Assembly: GCF_016056305.1 (NCBI RefSeq)
Contig: NZ_JAECZC010000001.1
Coordinates: forward strand, 26,673 to 90,672
Direction of reading: 5' to 3'
DNA length: 64,000 bases
Origin: Amazonocrinis nigriterrae CENA67
Lineage (GTDB): Bacteria > Cyanobacteriota > Cyanobacteriia > Cyanobacteriales > Nostocaceae
The notes below the pieces were generated by a model. The model was not told the DNA's origin, did no database searches, and was given only the letters and a program-made list of their open reading frames with translations. The position numbers and the translations under genes were made by a program. Below are positions 20,155 through 29,336 of this stretch, piece after piece (the first letter of the stretch is position 1; each line of letters starts with the position of its first letter).

Positions 20155-20722
20155 AGCAAAAAGAGCAGGGGTGATGGGGTGATGGGGTGATCGGGAGATA
20201 ATTCCTGAGCAACGCCAGTCTGGTCAAGTCGGAGGCTAGCTCTACACTGTGGGTTCGCCTAACAGCAAACCCGCAGGATACCACAGAGGACGCAGAGGAC
20301 ACGGTGAGACAGCGCTCTTGGTAGGATTAGCCCAACCCAGGCGACTGCGATCTTCGCAAGCGTTGGGCGAGAAGCGCGAGCGTCACCCAAGGGAGGAATG
20401 AGGGTTTGAGAGGTTTTTTGCGTAAGTCCTATTAAATTTTGATAGGGAATTGGAAATGCAAAACCCAAAAAGATAATTTTGAATTTTAAATTTTTAATTG
20501 AAATAGTTCGTCAATAATTATACAAATTTGAGCCATGATTACTACAGATGGCACGCCCAAACGCTTATCTCATAACTCTTTCACAATCTAAAATCTAAAA
20601 TCCAAAATACTATTAGCTATTAACTATTGGCTGTTAATACTATGCATAAAAATAAAGCATCTGTACGCAACCACGCCAGCGAAGCACTTCAATCATTGCC
20701 AATTCCCAATTTCATATTTTCT
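20155..20722. other. Repeat-rich intergenic region
   Basis: Contains GGTGATGGGGTGATGGGGTGA units (about 20168-20190), dispersed-repeat modules (GGTTCGCCTAACAGC at about 20252, ACAGAGGACGCAGAGGACAC at about 20283) and a GC-rich module around 20335-20400 (GCGACTGCGATCTTCGCAAGC). No credible gene in either strand; open frames here translate repeats. Confidence 0.6.
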
Positions 20723-21133
20723 TTAGGGTAATAACTTGGAAGCTTCGACCTCCTTGCCATCCTGATTGATCAACACAACGGGACGCTGGTTAGGTTCAAA
20801 TCGATATCCTTGTTGTTCCATAATACTTTTAGTTTGTTGCGGATCGAAATTACGGCTAAATTCCGCTTGTAAAATATTAACGCGTCCTTCCATCAGCTTG
20901 ACTTCAGTACGGATTTCTCGCAATTTTTCTTGTTGTGACCAGTGATAAGGCAAAAGTTGCGTTAAAGCAGATACTGCTGCTGCTGAGATTGCAACATTGA
21001 CCGCTATCTTTGCTGTAGTTTCCAGTGCCATCACCCGATAAGAACGTTGGCGAAGATGCCGCTTTGGTCGAGGAACTACCCGACGTTTTTGTATAGGTTG
21101 TAACGGGGGTCTAGAGGGTTGAATCGCGTTCAT
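20723..21133 (-). CDS. slr1601-like putative cell-division/envelope protein
   Basis: A 136-residue protein with a very basic N-terminus (RPPLQPIQKRRVVPRPKRHLRQRSYRV), one hydrophobic segment (TAKIAVNVAISAAAVSALTQLLPY, about residues 40-64) and a coiled-coil-like stretch (SQQEKLREIRTEVKLMEGRVNILQAEF). A conserved-looking tail follows (RNFDPQQTKSIMEQQGYRF, RPVVLINQ). This layout, a short cytoplasmic tail, one membrane span and a coil, resembles FtsL/DivIC-type proteins. I recall a cyanobacterial family named after Synechocystis slr1601 as putative cell division proteins with this pattern; the match is from memory. Isolated gene, function not proven. Confidence 0.6.
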   Translation of the reverse strand: MNAIQPSRPPLQPIQKRRVVPRPKRHLRQRSYRVMALETTAKIAVNVAISAAAVSALTQLLPYHWSQQEKLREIRTEVKLMEGRVNILQAEFSRNFDPQQTKSIMEQQGYRFEPNQRPVVLINQDGKEVEASKLLP

Positions 21134-21753
21134 GATACTAAAGAGGAACTCGCTGATTGAATGGAGACATCGTAAAAAGCTGGCTAATGCTGATTACGGC
21201 TTGATTTAGCTGTCATATTACTTCATTTTTTGGAAATTGCTACACGTATGCTAAAAGTCAAAAAACAATGAAACATACGTAAGTATCTGGTTTTCGATAG
21301 ATTCTGGTATCCAGTCACCAGCCTCTGGAAACTGCACCTAGTCTGCCAGGATTATTAGTCTTTTACGACTTTATGTCAATTCCAAATTTTTATCTTTATT
21401 GTGAATCACAAGCTGCTGTAATCAGAATATCGAGTATTTTTCCTTTTTTGGCAAATTATAAGGAAAGCAAGAGCGAAACTCACGTCACAGGAGAGTTTCG
21501 GAGATTTTTAGTAGATGAATGAATTAATGTTCTAACTGTGTTGAGAGCTACATCACTCTTTACTTGCGTAAATTACTGCTGATTTGGTCAGTGTCAATAT
21601 GCTTTAGCTTTGTTTGCTTTGATTAAGCTACGGTTTTTTCTATTGAATTAGTTAAATCTTATACTTAAATATTTAAGAGTAAATTAAGTATTAGAATATC
21701 AGGGCGAATGATTGAGCTTGTGTCTACCGTATTACATTGATTGTATTATGAAG
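21134..21753. other. Intergenic region, possibly containing an unannotated transcript
   Basis: About 620 AT-rich bases between the slr1601-like gene and the orphan terminator. No open frame of note. A TATACT box at 21660-21665 could be a -10 element for a short plus-strand RNA ending at the terminator at 21754-21786; no good -35 is present. Confidence 0.35.
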
Positions 21754-21786
21754 ACAACAACCAGGCTTAGCCTGATTGTTGTTTTT
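21754..21786 (+). terminator. Strong hairpin with T-tract on plus strand
   Basis: Stem ACAACAA-CAGGC / GCCTG-TTGTTGT with a three-base loop and one opposed mismatch, followed by TTTT on the plus strand. No plus-strand gene is visible upstream for more than 1 kb. On the minus strand it lies about 50 bases after psaM and could also end that transcript, but the minus-strand T-tract is poor. Confidence 0.65.
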
Positions 21787-21836
21787 AGAGTGTGGCGGTT
21801 CCTAATAAGATCCGCTCACCATGCGATCGCGCGGTG

Positions 21837-21962
21837 TTATTTGTAAAGTTCTGTTGCTAGACGCCAAGCCAGAACACCTGGAATCAGCGCCACAACCAAA
21901 GCAATGTACACTTGAGTGTCTGATATAGAGGTAGCGAGCAACAGCGCGTTTGACATGAGCAT
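21837..21962 (-). CDS. psaM: Photosystem I reaction centre subunit XII (PsaM)
   Basis: A 41-codon gene for the one-helix PsaM subunit of photosystem I, at the monomer interface in the thylakoid membrane. The last 29 residues, ISDTQVYIALVVALIPGVLA followed by WRLATELYK, match the PsaM pattern (TDTQVYVALVIALLP...LSTELYK). An AGGAGG site lies 9 bases before the ATG at 21962; a second in-frame ATG (21956) would give 39 residues. Both add about 8-10 hydrophobic residues (SNALLLATS) before the conserved core compared with the 31-residue form I remember. The stop is TAA at 21839-21837. Confidence 0.9.
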   Translation of the reverse strand: MLMSNALLLATSISDTQVYIALVVALIPGVLAWRLATELYK

Positions 21963-22110
21963 GGATGAAAACCTCCTAACTGGAATAGATTTTAAGTAGT
22001 TCGTTTACTACTTTTCACTGTTTTTAAAGATAGGGGAACTATCTTGTTACAAGATGCAACATAAGCAGGGATTAGGTAGTAAAACTGATGACTGATGACT
22101 GGATGAAACT

Positions 22111-23352
22111 ATGGCTTTTTACCTGGGGATCGACTTTGGTACTTCTGGCGCACGCGGTATCGTGATTGATGAGGCAGGTGGCATCCAAGCACAAGTGCGA
22201 TATCCTGGTAAGATGTTAGCGGCATATCAATGGAATTCTGCTTTATGGAGCTTATTAGCAGAAATTTCTGAGGAATTGCGGCGAGAGATTCAAGCGATCG
22301 CTATCAATGGTACTTCTTCCACTGTCTTGTTGTGTGATGCAGCTGGCAAGCCTGTAGATGCACCTTTATTTTATAACGATGGGCGGGGATCAGTGGTGCT
22401 AGATCAGTTGAAAACTGTAGCGCCACCCAATCATACTGTATTAACTGCTACTTCCAGCATTGCCAAACTTCTGTGGATGTCACAGCAACCATTTTTTGCA
22501 GAAGCCAAATATTTCATGCATCAAGCCGATTGGTTAGCGTTTTTGCTGCATGGAAAATTGGGTATTAGCGATTACCACAATGCTTTAAAGCTGGGTTATG
22601 ACGTGGAAGAAGTGAAATACCCAAAATGGCTGGAAAAACTGCAAATAGCGATACATTTACCTCAAGTTCTATCTCCTGGCACTCCTATTGCTGAAATTCG
22701 GCGTGAGGTTGCAGATGAGTTTCATTTTCGCCGTGATTGTCTCATATGTGCTGGTACTACTGATAGTATTGCTGCTTTTCTTGCCAGTGGTGCAAAATTG
22801 CCTGGGGAAGCCGTGACTTCCCTTGGTTCAACTTTGGTACTGAAGCTATTGAGTCGCAAGCGCTTGGAGGATGCGCGATATGGAATTTACAGCCATCGCT
22901 TGGGTGATTTGTGGCTGACTGGTGGTGCGTCTAATACTGGGGGTGCGGTGTTACGGAAATTTTTTACAGATGCAGAGTTAGCAAGCCTGAGTAGCGAGAT
23001 TGATGCAGCAAAAGTTAGCGAGTTAGATTATTATCCCTTGTTGCAGGCAGGCGATCGCTTTCCCATTAACGATCCTCATCTAGCGCCACGTTTGGAACCA
23101 CGCCCGGATAATCCTGTAGAATTTTTGCATGGTTTGTTAGAAAGCATTGCTCGCATAGAAGCACATGGCTATGAATTATTACAGCAAATGGGGGCTGATA
23201 AGTTAACTTTTGTTTACACAGCTGGCGGTGGTGCTGCGAATGATACTTGGACTGGTATTCGTCAACGATATTTAAAAGTACCTGTGGTTTCGTCAGTGAA
23301 TACAGAAGCCGCATACGGGACGGCGTTGTTAGCGATGCGAGGAAGTAATTAA
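22111..23352 (+). CDS. FGGY-family carbohydrate kinase (ribulokinase/xylulokinase-like)
   Basis: A 413-residue sugar kinase of the FGGY/ASKHA fold, phosphorylating a pentulose or related sugar with ATP. The N-terminal phosphate-1 motif is YLGIDFGTSGARGIVIDE, the substrate domain has AINGTSSTVLLCD and FYNDGR, and the second ATP site shows CAGTTDSIAAFLASGA and TAGGGAANDTWTGIRQ. The length is short for xylulokinases (near 500) but fits the cyanobacterial/plant XK-1-like group whose S. elongatus member is reported as a D-ribulose kinase. Substrate here is inferred. The 3' flank is a nested dispersed repeat; the minus-strand kinase gene is convergent with it. Confidence 0.85.
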   Translation: MAFYLGIDFGTSGARGIVIDEAGGIQAQVRYPGKMLAAYQWNSALWSLLAEISEELRREIQAIAINGTSSTVLLCDAAGKPVDAPLFYNDGRGSVVLDQLKTVAPPNHTVLTATSSIAKLLWMSQQPFFAEAKYFMHQADWLAFLLHGKLGISDYHNALKLGYDVEEVKYPKWLEKLQIAIHLPQVLSPGTPIAEIRREVADEFHFRRDCLICAGTTDSIAAFLASGAKLPGEAVTSLGSTLVLKLLSRKRLEDARYGIYSHRLGDLWLTGGASNTGGAVLRKFFTDAELASLSSEIDAAKVSELDYYPLLQAGDRFPINDPHLAPRLEPRPDNPVEFLHGLLESIARIEAHGYELLQQMGADKLTFVYTAGGGAANDTWTGIRQRYLKVPVVSSVNTEAAYGTALLAMRGSN

Positions 23353-23353
23353 A

Positions 23354-23460
23354 TAAACGAACCGCCCTTCGGGTTCAGCAGTTCGCAATCGACGCAAAGC
23401 GCCAAGACTGCGATTGCTTCACCAAGACGCAGAGAACGCAGAGAGGGTTTAGGAGAGAAA
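23354..23460. repeat. Nested dispersed repeat
   Basis: AACGAACCGCC (23357-23367) and AAGACGCAGAGAACGC (about 23432-23447) together form the same repeat as the GxxExxY-flanking inverted repeat at 26221-26257. Here it is split by about 60 bp of another repeat (CTTCGGGTTCAGCAG ... GATTGCTTCACC), whose outer parts recur at about 53433-53495. Confidence 0.65.
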
Positions 23461-23521
23461 AAGGTTTTTTAAGAAGGTTTGACCTGCGCGATCGAGGTTA
23501 TCATTGAGGGCAAAGCAGAGG

Positions 23522-24493
23522 CTAATGCGCTTCCCCTACTAACTTCCGCAACGCTAATAAACCAGCACCATAAGCAGGTTCATACCTGGGAAAAATCACC
23601 TTTATTCTAGGAAACTTCTTGATAAGGGATACTGCAAATCTCTCTTGAATTTTGGATTTACCTTGCCAGACACTTCCTGTTGTGACAACTTCAATAACTG
23701 AGTCAGAACTAAAAATTGCATCAACTACTGTAGATGTAGCTTTTACTAATTCTTTTACAGCATCGTCAATAATGTTATTGGCTACTTCATCTCCTTCTGC
23801 TGCTGCTAAATCTACAATTGGTGCTAAAGCAGCTATTTCTTTAACTCCCAAATTTTGCCGATAGATTACCTCTATCAAATCTTCTATAATCGCTAAACTA
23901 AAATGCTGTCTAAAACTTTCGATCAAACTCGTTGACATTTCACGTCCATCATAAGATTTTAATGCCGCTTGCATCCCAGCAATAGCAATTTTATAAGCAC
24001 TACCTTCATCTCCTAAAATATAACCCCAGCCACCAACTCGCTTTGTCTGTCCTTGATGATTTCGTCCGAAAACTATAGAACCTGTACCAGCAGCAACTAC
24101 AATTCCTACAGTATGACCAATACCACCAACTAAAGCAATTAAAGCATCATGACAGATTACAATATTAGATTCAGGTAATGTCCAATTAATCGGTAATTCT
24201 TTATTATTTTGTAACTGATTTAATAACAGTTTTACTACTGTAATATCTTCAGGACGGCTTACACCTGCTAAACCTAAACAAATCGCGCTAATGTTAACAG
24301 GCTTAGTTAAATTTTGTGCATTATCTACTGCAACCTGAATGGCAGATTGAATTGCTTGCAGAGTAGCTTCAATACCGATACTTTGATAATTAGATGCACC
24401 TGCTACACCACGACCTAAAACTTGATGTGTATCATCCATGAGGATACAAACAGTTTTGCTACCGCCGCCATCGATACCTAAAACGTAACTCAT
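23522..24493 (-). CDS. BadF/BadG/NagK-type kinase (N-acetylglucosamine or MurNAc kinase-like)
   Basis: A 323-residue ASKHA-fold kinase. The phosphate-1 motif is YVLGIDGGGSKTVCILMD, the adenosine-side motif is GIVVAAGTGSIVFGRN, then VGGWGYILGDEGSAYKIA, the signature shared by BadF ATPases and N-acetylglucosamine kinases (GDEGSA), and near the C-terminus VVTTGSVWQGKS. It most resembles eukaryote-type GlcNAc kinases and bacterial MurNAc/GlcNAc kinases. It lies 25 bp downstream of an AmpG-like permease gene on the same strand, so the pair may import and phosphorylate cell-wall sugars. That substrate is inference; glucosamine-type kinases would look similar. Confidence 0.8.
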   Translation of the reverse strand: MSYVLGIDGGGSKTVCILMDDTHQVLGRGVAGASNYQSIGIEATLQAIQSAIQVAVDNAQNLTKPVNISAICLGLAGVSRPEDITVVKLLLNQLQNNKELPINWTLPESNIVICHDALIALVGGIGHTVGIVVAAGTGSIVFGRNHQGQTKRVGGWGYILGDEGSAYKIAIAGMQAALKSYDGREMSTSLIESFRQHFSLAIIEDLIEVIYRQNLGVKEIAALAPIVDLAAAEGDEVANNIIDDAVKELVKATSTVVDAIFSSDSVIEVVTTGSVWQGKSKIQERFAVSLIKKFPRIKVIFPRYEPAYGAGLLALRKLVGEAH

Positions 24494-24518
24494 AAAGAAT
24501 TACAAATATTTGTTTTGA

Positions 24519-25793
24519 TTAATTTGAAGATTGATTAACTGGTTCTTTTAAAGGAATAAAAAATAAAGTAATCATTCCGGGGATAGTGAGCAAACAAACC
24601 AAGACAAAAAATAAGGGGTATCCTACTGCTTTTTGAATACTACCACTAATCGCTCCTGGCAACATCAGCCCTAATGCCATTAAACCCGTTGATATGGCAT
24701 AATGAGAAGTTTTATATTCGCCTTTGCAAATATACATTAAATAAACGCTAAAAGCTGTAAAACCAAGACCATAACCAAATTGTTCTAAAGAAACTAAAGG
24801 ATAAACCAATGTAAGTGATGGTTTAGAGTAAGCCATATATACATAAAATATATCGGGTAAGTTTAAAGCTAAAGCCATTGGTAACAGGCATTTTTTCAAG
24901 CCATATTTAGAAATTAAGACTCCACCTAAAATACCACCGATAATTAAAGAAAGTACGCCAAAAGTACCGTATATCCAGCCAAATTCCTCAGTTGATATAC
25001 CTAAGCCTCCTTTTTCTACTTGGTCTAATAAAAATAAAGATGCTATTTTAAGCAGCATTGCTTCGCCTAATCTGTAGAGTAAGATAAATGCTAAGATGGC
25101 TCCTATTTTTTCTTGTTGAAAATAGCTGCTAATGACAATCCAAAAAGGTATTTTTTTGGCTTGTGCTTCTGGCTGACGTGGGGTATCTGACTCTGGCCAA
25201 GGTAAAATGAAGCGATGAAAAATAAAAAGTATTGCAAATATGATGGCAGAAAAGGCGATCGCTATAGTCCAACTTAAGGAAATATTGTTGAGATTTTTTT
25301 CTAAGCGTCCTGCTAAAACTACTAAAAAACCACTGCCAAACAATACAGCAAGTCGATAAAATAGTGAACGAATGCCAATAAAAAATGCTTGTTGTTCTGG
25401 ATTTAAAGCCAACATGTAATAACCGTCGGTGGCGATGTCATAAGTGGCTGAAATAAATGCTCCGACTGTCAAAGCTGCTAGGGAGATGAAAAAGAAGTTG
25501 GGTAGTTGTAGAGATAAGGCTACTAAACTTAAGCAACAAAACATGGCAAATTGAGTTAAAAGTATCCATGTTCGTTTTGTTGAGTAAATATCTACAAGTG
25601 GGCCCCAAAACATTTTGATTACCCAAGGGAGATAGAGGAAGCTTGTCCAGGCGGTTATTTGTTCGTTATCTATGCCTAGTTTTTTGTAGAAGATGACGGA
25701 AACTGTGCTGATGATGACGTTGGGAACGCCTTCTGCAAAGTAGAGGGTGGGGATAAACGTCCAAGGGGAAAAAGTTGTGGTTTGATGTTTCAT
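24519..25793 (-). CDS. AmpG-like MFS permease
   Basis: A 424-residue membrane protein of the major facilitator superfamily with about twelve hydrophobic segments. FIPTLYFAEGVPNVIISTVSVIFYK at the N-terminus and WTSFLYLPWVIKMFWGPLVD followed by KRTW are typical of AmpG-like anhydromuropeptide permeases and acetyl-CoA transporter relatives. The ATG at 25793 is preferred; an upstream start at 25829 would translate the repeat lying in front of the gene. It precedes the BadF/NagK-type kinase with a 25-bp gap, probably one operon. Uptake of muropeptides or amino sugars fits both partners but is not demonstrated. Confidence 0.8.
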   Translation of the reverse strand: MKHQTTTFSPWTFIPTLYFAEGVPNVIISTVSVIFYKKLGIDNEQITAWTSFLYLPWVIKMFWGPLVDIYSTKRTWILLTQFAMFCCLSLVALSLQLPNFFFISLAALTVGAFISATYDIATDGYYMLALNPEQQAFFIGIRSLFYRLAVLFGSGFLVVLAGRLEKNLNNISLSWTIAIAFSAIIFAILFIFHRFILPWPESDTPRQPEAQAKKIPFWIVISSYFQQEKIGAILAFILLYRLGEAMLLKIASLFLLDQVEKGGLGISTEEFGWIYGTFGVLSLIIGGILGGVLISKYGLKKCLLPMALALNLPDIFYVYMAYSKPSLTLVYPLVSLEQFGYGLGFTAFSVYLMYICKGEYKTSHYAISTGLMALGLMLPGAISGSIQKAVGYPLFFVLVCLLTIPGMITLFFIPLKEPVNQSSN

Positions 25794-25799
25794 GGATTT

Positions 25800-25836
25800 A
25801 ACGAACCGCCAAGACGCCAAGAGCGCCAAGAGAAGA
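25800..25836. repeat. Left inverted repeat of GxxExxY unit
   Basis: A 37-bp repeat beginning AACGAACCGCCAAGACGC at its outer end. It pairs as an inverted repeat with 26221-26257 at 33 of 37 positions. Similarity continues outward with a 3-base offset (TCCATGAAAC against TCCATTAAAC when read outward). It ends exactly one base before the stop codon of the GxxExxY gene. Confidence 0.8.
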
Positions 25837-26262
25837 TTAAGAAGAGAGGATGATGCGTTTTATGCCTTCTTTGAGGATAGGAACGTTGAAGTTGATGAGG
25901 AGGGCTAGGGGGTAATTAGTTATTTTAAGGTACGAGAGGACTTGTGCTTCGTGGATGGGGGCTAGATTCTGGACAGCTTTTAATTCCACGATTAAAGTGT
26001 TGGCAATGAAAAAATCTAATCTACCTTTGCCAACTTCATATCCTTTGTAATTGACTGTCACGCACTTCTCGCACTCATAAGCTATTCCACGCCTGGACAA
26101 TTCTATAGCCAGCGCCTTCCCATACACCTCCTCCAAAAACCCTGGCCCCAACACCCGATGTACCTCAATTGCTGCACCAATGACAGTATAGGCGAGTCTA
26201 TCTATCTCCTTACTTGGCTCTCTTCCCTTGGCGTTCTCTGCGTCTTGGCGGTTCGTTTCCAT
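25837..26262 (-). CDS. GxxExxY protein (PD-(D/E)XK nuclease-like)
   Basis: A 141-residue protein of the GxxExxY family, related to PD-(D/E)XK nucleases; no cellular function is established. Seen are VIGAAIEVHRVLGPGFLEEVY (the naming motif), ALAIELSRRGIAYECEK, then the nuclease-like core GRLDFFIANTLIVELKAV (D...ExK) and HEAQVLSYLKITNYPLALLINF. The first 14 or so residues (METNRQDAENAKGREP) are encoded by a dispersed repeat, and the same repeat in inverse orientation abuts the stop codon, so the gene exactly fills a 458-bp unit with terminal inverted repeats. It sits between the valS start and the MFS gene. Confidence 0.85.
   Translation of the reverse strand: METNRQDAENAKGREPSKEIDRLAYTVIGAAIEVHRVLGPGFLEEVYGKALAIELSRRGIAYECEKCVTVNYKGYEVGKGRLDFFIANTLIVELKAVQNLAPIHEAQVLSYLKITNYPLALLINFNVPILKEGIKRIILSS
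26221..26257. repeat. Right inverted repeat of GxxExxY unit
   Basis: On the minus strand this reads AACGAACCGCCAAGACGC then AGAGAACGCCAAGGGAAGA, matching 25800-25836 at 33 of 37 positions in inverse orientation. It encodes the N-terminal residues of the GxxExxY protein. Confidence 0.8.
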
Positions 26263-26324
26263 TAAACCCTCTCCAACCCTGTGGCAAAATTTATTAAAGT
26301 CCTTCCACAGTTAGTTTTCCCAGC

Positions 26325-29300
26325 ATGACCGCAACCATTCCGAATCTTCCCAGTCTCTACGATCCCTTTACCACTGAAGCTAAGTGGCAAAAATTCTGGG
26401 AAGAAAATCAAGTTTACAAAGCTGACCCCAACCAAGGCGGCGAACCTTATTGCATCGTGATTCCGCCTCCTAATGTCACCGGCAGTTTGCACATGGGTCA
26501 CGCTTTTGAAAGTGCGTTGATTGATGTATTAGTGCGCTACCATCGCATGAAAGGACGCAATACCCTGTGGCTACCCGGAACTGACCACGCAAGCATCGCT
26601 GTCCACACGATGCTTGAAAAGCAACTGAAGACTGAAGGTAAAACTCGCTACGAGTTGGGACGCGAACAATTCCTAGAACGCGCTAGGCAATGGAAGGCAA
26701 ATTCTGAAGGAACTATTGTCAACCAGTTGCGACGCTTGGGCGTGTCGGTCGATTGGTCGCGGGAAAGGTTTACGATGGATGAGGGTTTATCAAAAGCTGT
26801 TTTGTCAGCTTTTGTTAGCCTCTATGAGGAAGGGTTAATTTATCGTGGCGAATATCTAGTAAACTGGTGTCCGGCTTCCCAGTCGGCGGTGTCTGATGTG
26901 GAGGTGGAAAACCAAGAGGTTGATGGTAATCTTTGGCATTTCCGTTATCCCCTCACCGATGGTTCTGGTTATGTGGAAGTGGCGACGACTCGACCAGAAA
27001 CGATGCTGGGCGATACTGCTGTAGCAGTTAATCCTGGTGATGAAAGATATCAGCATTTAATTGGCAAGACGCTGACTCTACCAATTATGAATCGGGAAAT
27101 TCCCATCATTGGTGATGAGTATGTTGACCCCAGTTTCGGTACTGGTTCTGTTAAGGTGACTCCAGCCCATGACCTGAATGATTTTGAAATGGGTAAGCGT
27201 CACAATCTGCCGTTTATTAACATCCTGAATAAGGATGGTACTCTCAACGCCAATGCTGGGGAGTTTGAGGGACAAGATCGCTTTGTCGCTAGGAAAAATG
27301 TGGTTTCTCGCTTGGAAGCTGATGGCTTTTTGGTGAAGATAGAAGATTATAAGCATACTGTTCCTTATAGCGATCGCGGTAAAGTTCCCATTGAACCCCT
27401 GCTATCTACTCAATGGTTTGTGAAAATTCGCCCGCTAGCAGATAGGGCGCTAGATTTCCTCGATGGCAAAAATTCCCCTGAGTTCGTCCCCCAACGCTGG
27501 ACAAAGGTCTACCGTGATTGGTTAGTTAAACTCAAAGACTGGTGTATCTCTCGGCAACTTTGGTGGGGTCATCAAATTCCCGCTTGGTATGCTGTCAGTG
27601 AAACAGGCGGTGAAATCACCGATAACACTCCGTTTGTGGTAGCCAAGTCAACTGAGGAAGCTTGGGAAAAAGCCAAAGCACAATTTGGTGAAAATGTCCA
27701 GCTAGAACAAGACCCAGATGTATTAGATACTTGGTTTTCTTCTGGACTGTGGCCATTTTCGACTTTGGGCTGGCCGGAACAAACTCCGGATTTAACGACT
27801 TATTACCCCACAACTACGCTAGTCACTGGCTTTGATATCATCTTTTTCTGGGTTGCCAGAATGACGATGATGGCGGGACATTTTACTGGTCAAATACCAT
27901 TTCAGGATGTTTACATCCACGGGTTGGTGCTGGATGAAAAAGGCCAGAAAATGTCTAAAACTAAAGGTAATGGCATTGACCCGCTGTTATTAATTGATAA
28001 ATATGGTACTGATGCCCTGCGCTACACGTTAGTTAAAGAAGTGGCTGGCGCTGGTCAAGATATCCGCTTAGAATACGATCGCAAAAAAGATGAGTCACCA
28101 TCGGTGGAAGCTTCCCGCAACTTTGCTAACAAGTTGTGGAATGCTGCCCGCTTTGTGATGATGAACTTGGATGGGCAAACCCCGACACAATTAGGTGAAC
28201 CAATTGCCACTGAATTAAGCGATCGCTGGATTCTTTCCCGTTACCATCAAGTTGTTAAACAAACCAACAATTATATTGATAATTACGGTTTAGGGGAAGC
28301 CGCTAAGGGGCTTTATGAGTTTATTTGGGGTGATTTTTGCGACTGGTATATTGAACTTGTGAAATCTCGCCTCCAGCCAAATGCTGACCCAGCATCACGA
28401 AAAGTCGCACAACAAATTCTCGCTTACGTGTTGGAAGGGATTTTAAAATTACTTCATCCCTTTATGCCTCATATCACTGAGGAAATTTGGCAGACTCTCA
28501 CCCAACAACCAGCAGATTCTTTGCAAACTTTATCTTTGCAACCTTATCCTCAAGCAGATATCAACTTGATTAATCCTGCTTTGGAAGAACAGTTTGAACT
28601 GTTAATTGGCACAATCCGCACAATTCGGAATTTACGCGCTGAGGCAGATATTAAACCAGGGGCAAAAATAACTGCAAATTTACAAACTGAAAACCCACGA
28701 GAAGAAGAAATCCTCACCGCTGGACAATCTTATATTCAAGATTTAGCCAAGGTGGAGACTTTAACCATTACTGGCGAACAAAAACAGCAAACGGTTGCTG
28801 CAAAAAAACCTCGGAAGGCTTTACAAACAGTTGGCTTAATTATCGTGGGGATTGTCTTGTTGAGGTTAGCTGTAGCTGTGGAAGATGCTGTTGATGACAT
28901 TCCCATCGTCAGAGATTTCTTTGAAATAGTTGGTTTTGGTTATGCTACTTGGTTCATCACCCAAAATTTAATCACTGCTAAGGCAAGACAACAATTATGG
29001 GCAAAATTGTCCCAGCGCTTACCCAATCAGGAATTGCCGCAAATAGAATCACAACAGCCACAAACACCAGAAAAAGCCATAGCAGGTGTAATTGGTACAG
29101 TACAAGTAGTGATTCCTTTAACTGGTGGAGTTGTAGATGTTGAAAAACTAGCTGCCAAACTGCAAAAACAACTCACCAAGATAGAAGCAGAAATTAATGC
29201 CCTACGTGGTAGATTAAGCAATCCTAAGTTCGTGGAACAAGCACCTGCTAACGTAGTGCAAGCAGCGCGGGATGCTTTGGCTGAGGCTGAAAAACAAGCA

Positions 29301-29336
29301 GAAATTTTACGCGATCGTCTTCAAACTTTGCTGTAG
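26325..29336 (+). CDS. valS: Valyl-tRNA synthetase with CAAD membrane domain
   Basis: ValRS charges tRNA-Val. Class I motifs are present: [15 protein letters not shown] (HIGH type, about residues 50-64) and [12 protein letters not shown] (KMSKS type, about 545), with the editing domain at about 210-330 ([17 protein letters not shown]) and the anticodon-binding domain after it. At 1003 residues it is about 100 longer than usual. The extra block (about 825-930) has two hydrophobic segments, [20 protein letters not shown] and [19 protein letters not shown], around [11 protein letters not shown]: the CAAD domain, reported to anchor some cyanobacterial aaRSs to thylakoid membranes. The normal C-terminal coiled-coil arm ([20 protein letters not shown] onward) follows. 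The start codon is 62 bp from that of the divergent GxxExxY gene. Confidence 0.97.
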   Translation: MTATIPNLPSLYDPFTTEAKWQKFWEENQVYKADPNQGGEPYCIVIPPPNVTGSLHMGHAFESALIDVLVRYHRMKGRNTLWLPGTDHASIAVHTMLEKQLKTEGKTRYELGREQFLERARQWKANSEGTIVNQLRRLGVSVDWSRERFTMDEGLSKAVLSAFVSLYEEGLIYRGEYLVNWCPASQSAVSDVEVENQEVDGNLWHFRYPLTDGSGYVEVATTRPETMLGDTAVAVNPGDERYQHLIGKTLTLPIMNREIPIIGDEYVDPSFGTGSVKVTPAHDLNDFEMGKRHNLPFINILNKDGTLNANAGEFEGQDRFVARKNVVSRLEADGFLVKIEDYKHTVPYSDRGKVPIEPLLSTQWFVKIRPLADRALDFLDGKNSPEFVPQRWTKVYRDWLVKLKDWCISRQLWWGHQIPAWYAVSETGGEITDNTPFVVAKSTEEAWEKAKAQFGENVQLEQDPDVLDTWFSSGLWPFSTLGWPEQTPDLTTYYPTTTLVTGFDIIFFWVARMTMMAGHFTGQIPFQDVYIHGLVLDEKGQKMSKTKGNGIDPLLLIDKYGTDALRYTLVKEVAGAGQDIRLEYDRKKDESPSVEASRNFANKLWNAARFVMMNLDGQTPTQLGEPIATELSDRWILSRYHQVVKQTNNYIDNYGLGEAAKGLYEFIWGDFCDWYIELVKSRLQPNADPASRKVAQQILAYVLEGILKLLHPFMPHITEEIWQTLTQQPADSLQTLSLQPYPQADINLINPALEEQFELLIGTIRTIRNLRAEADIKPGAKITANLQTENPREEEILTAGQSYIQDLAKVETLTITGEQKQQTVAAKKPRKALQTVGLIIVGIVLLRLAVAVEDAVDDIPIVRDFFEIVGFGYATWFITQNLITAKARQQLWAKLSQRLPNQELPQIESQQPQTPEKAIAGVIGTVQVVIPLTGGVVDVEKLAAKLQKQLTKIEAEINALRGRLSNPKFVEQAPANVVQAARDALAEAEKQAEILRDRLQTLL

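Noticed and set aside
25794..25829. Upstream start of the MFS permease
   Set aside because: The extra residues translate the dispersed repeat; the ATG at 25793 begins the natural N-terminus.
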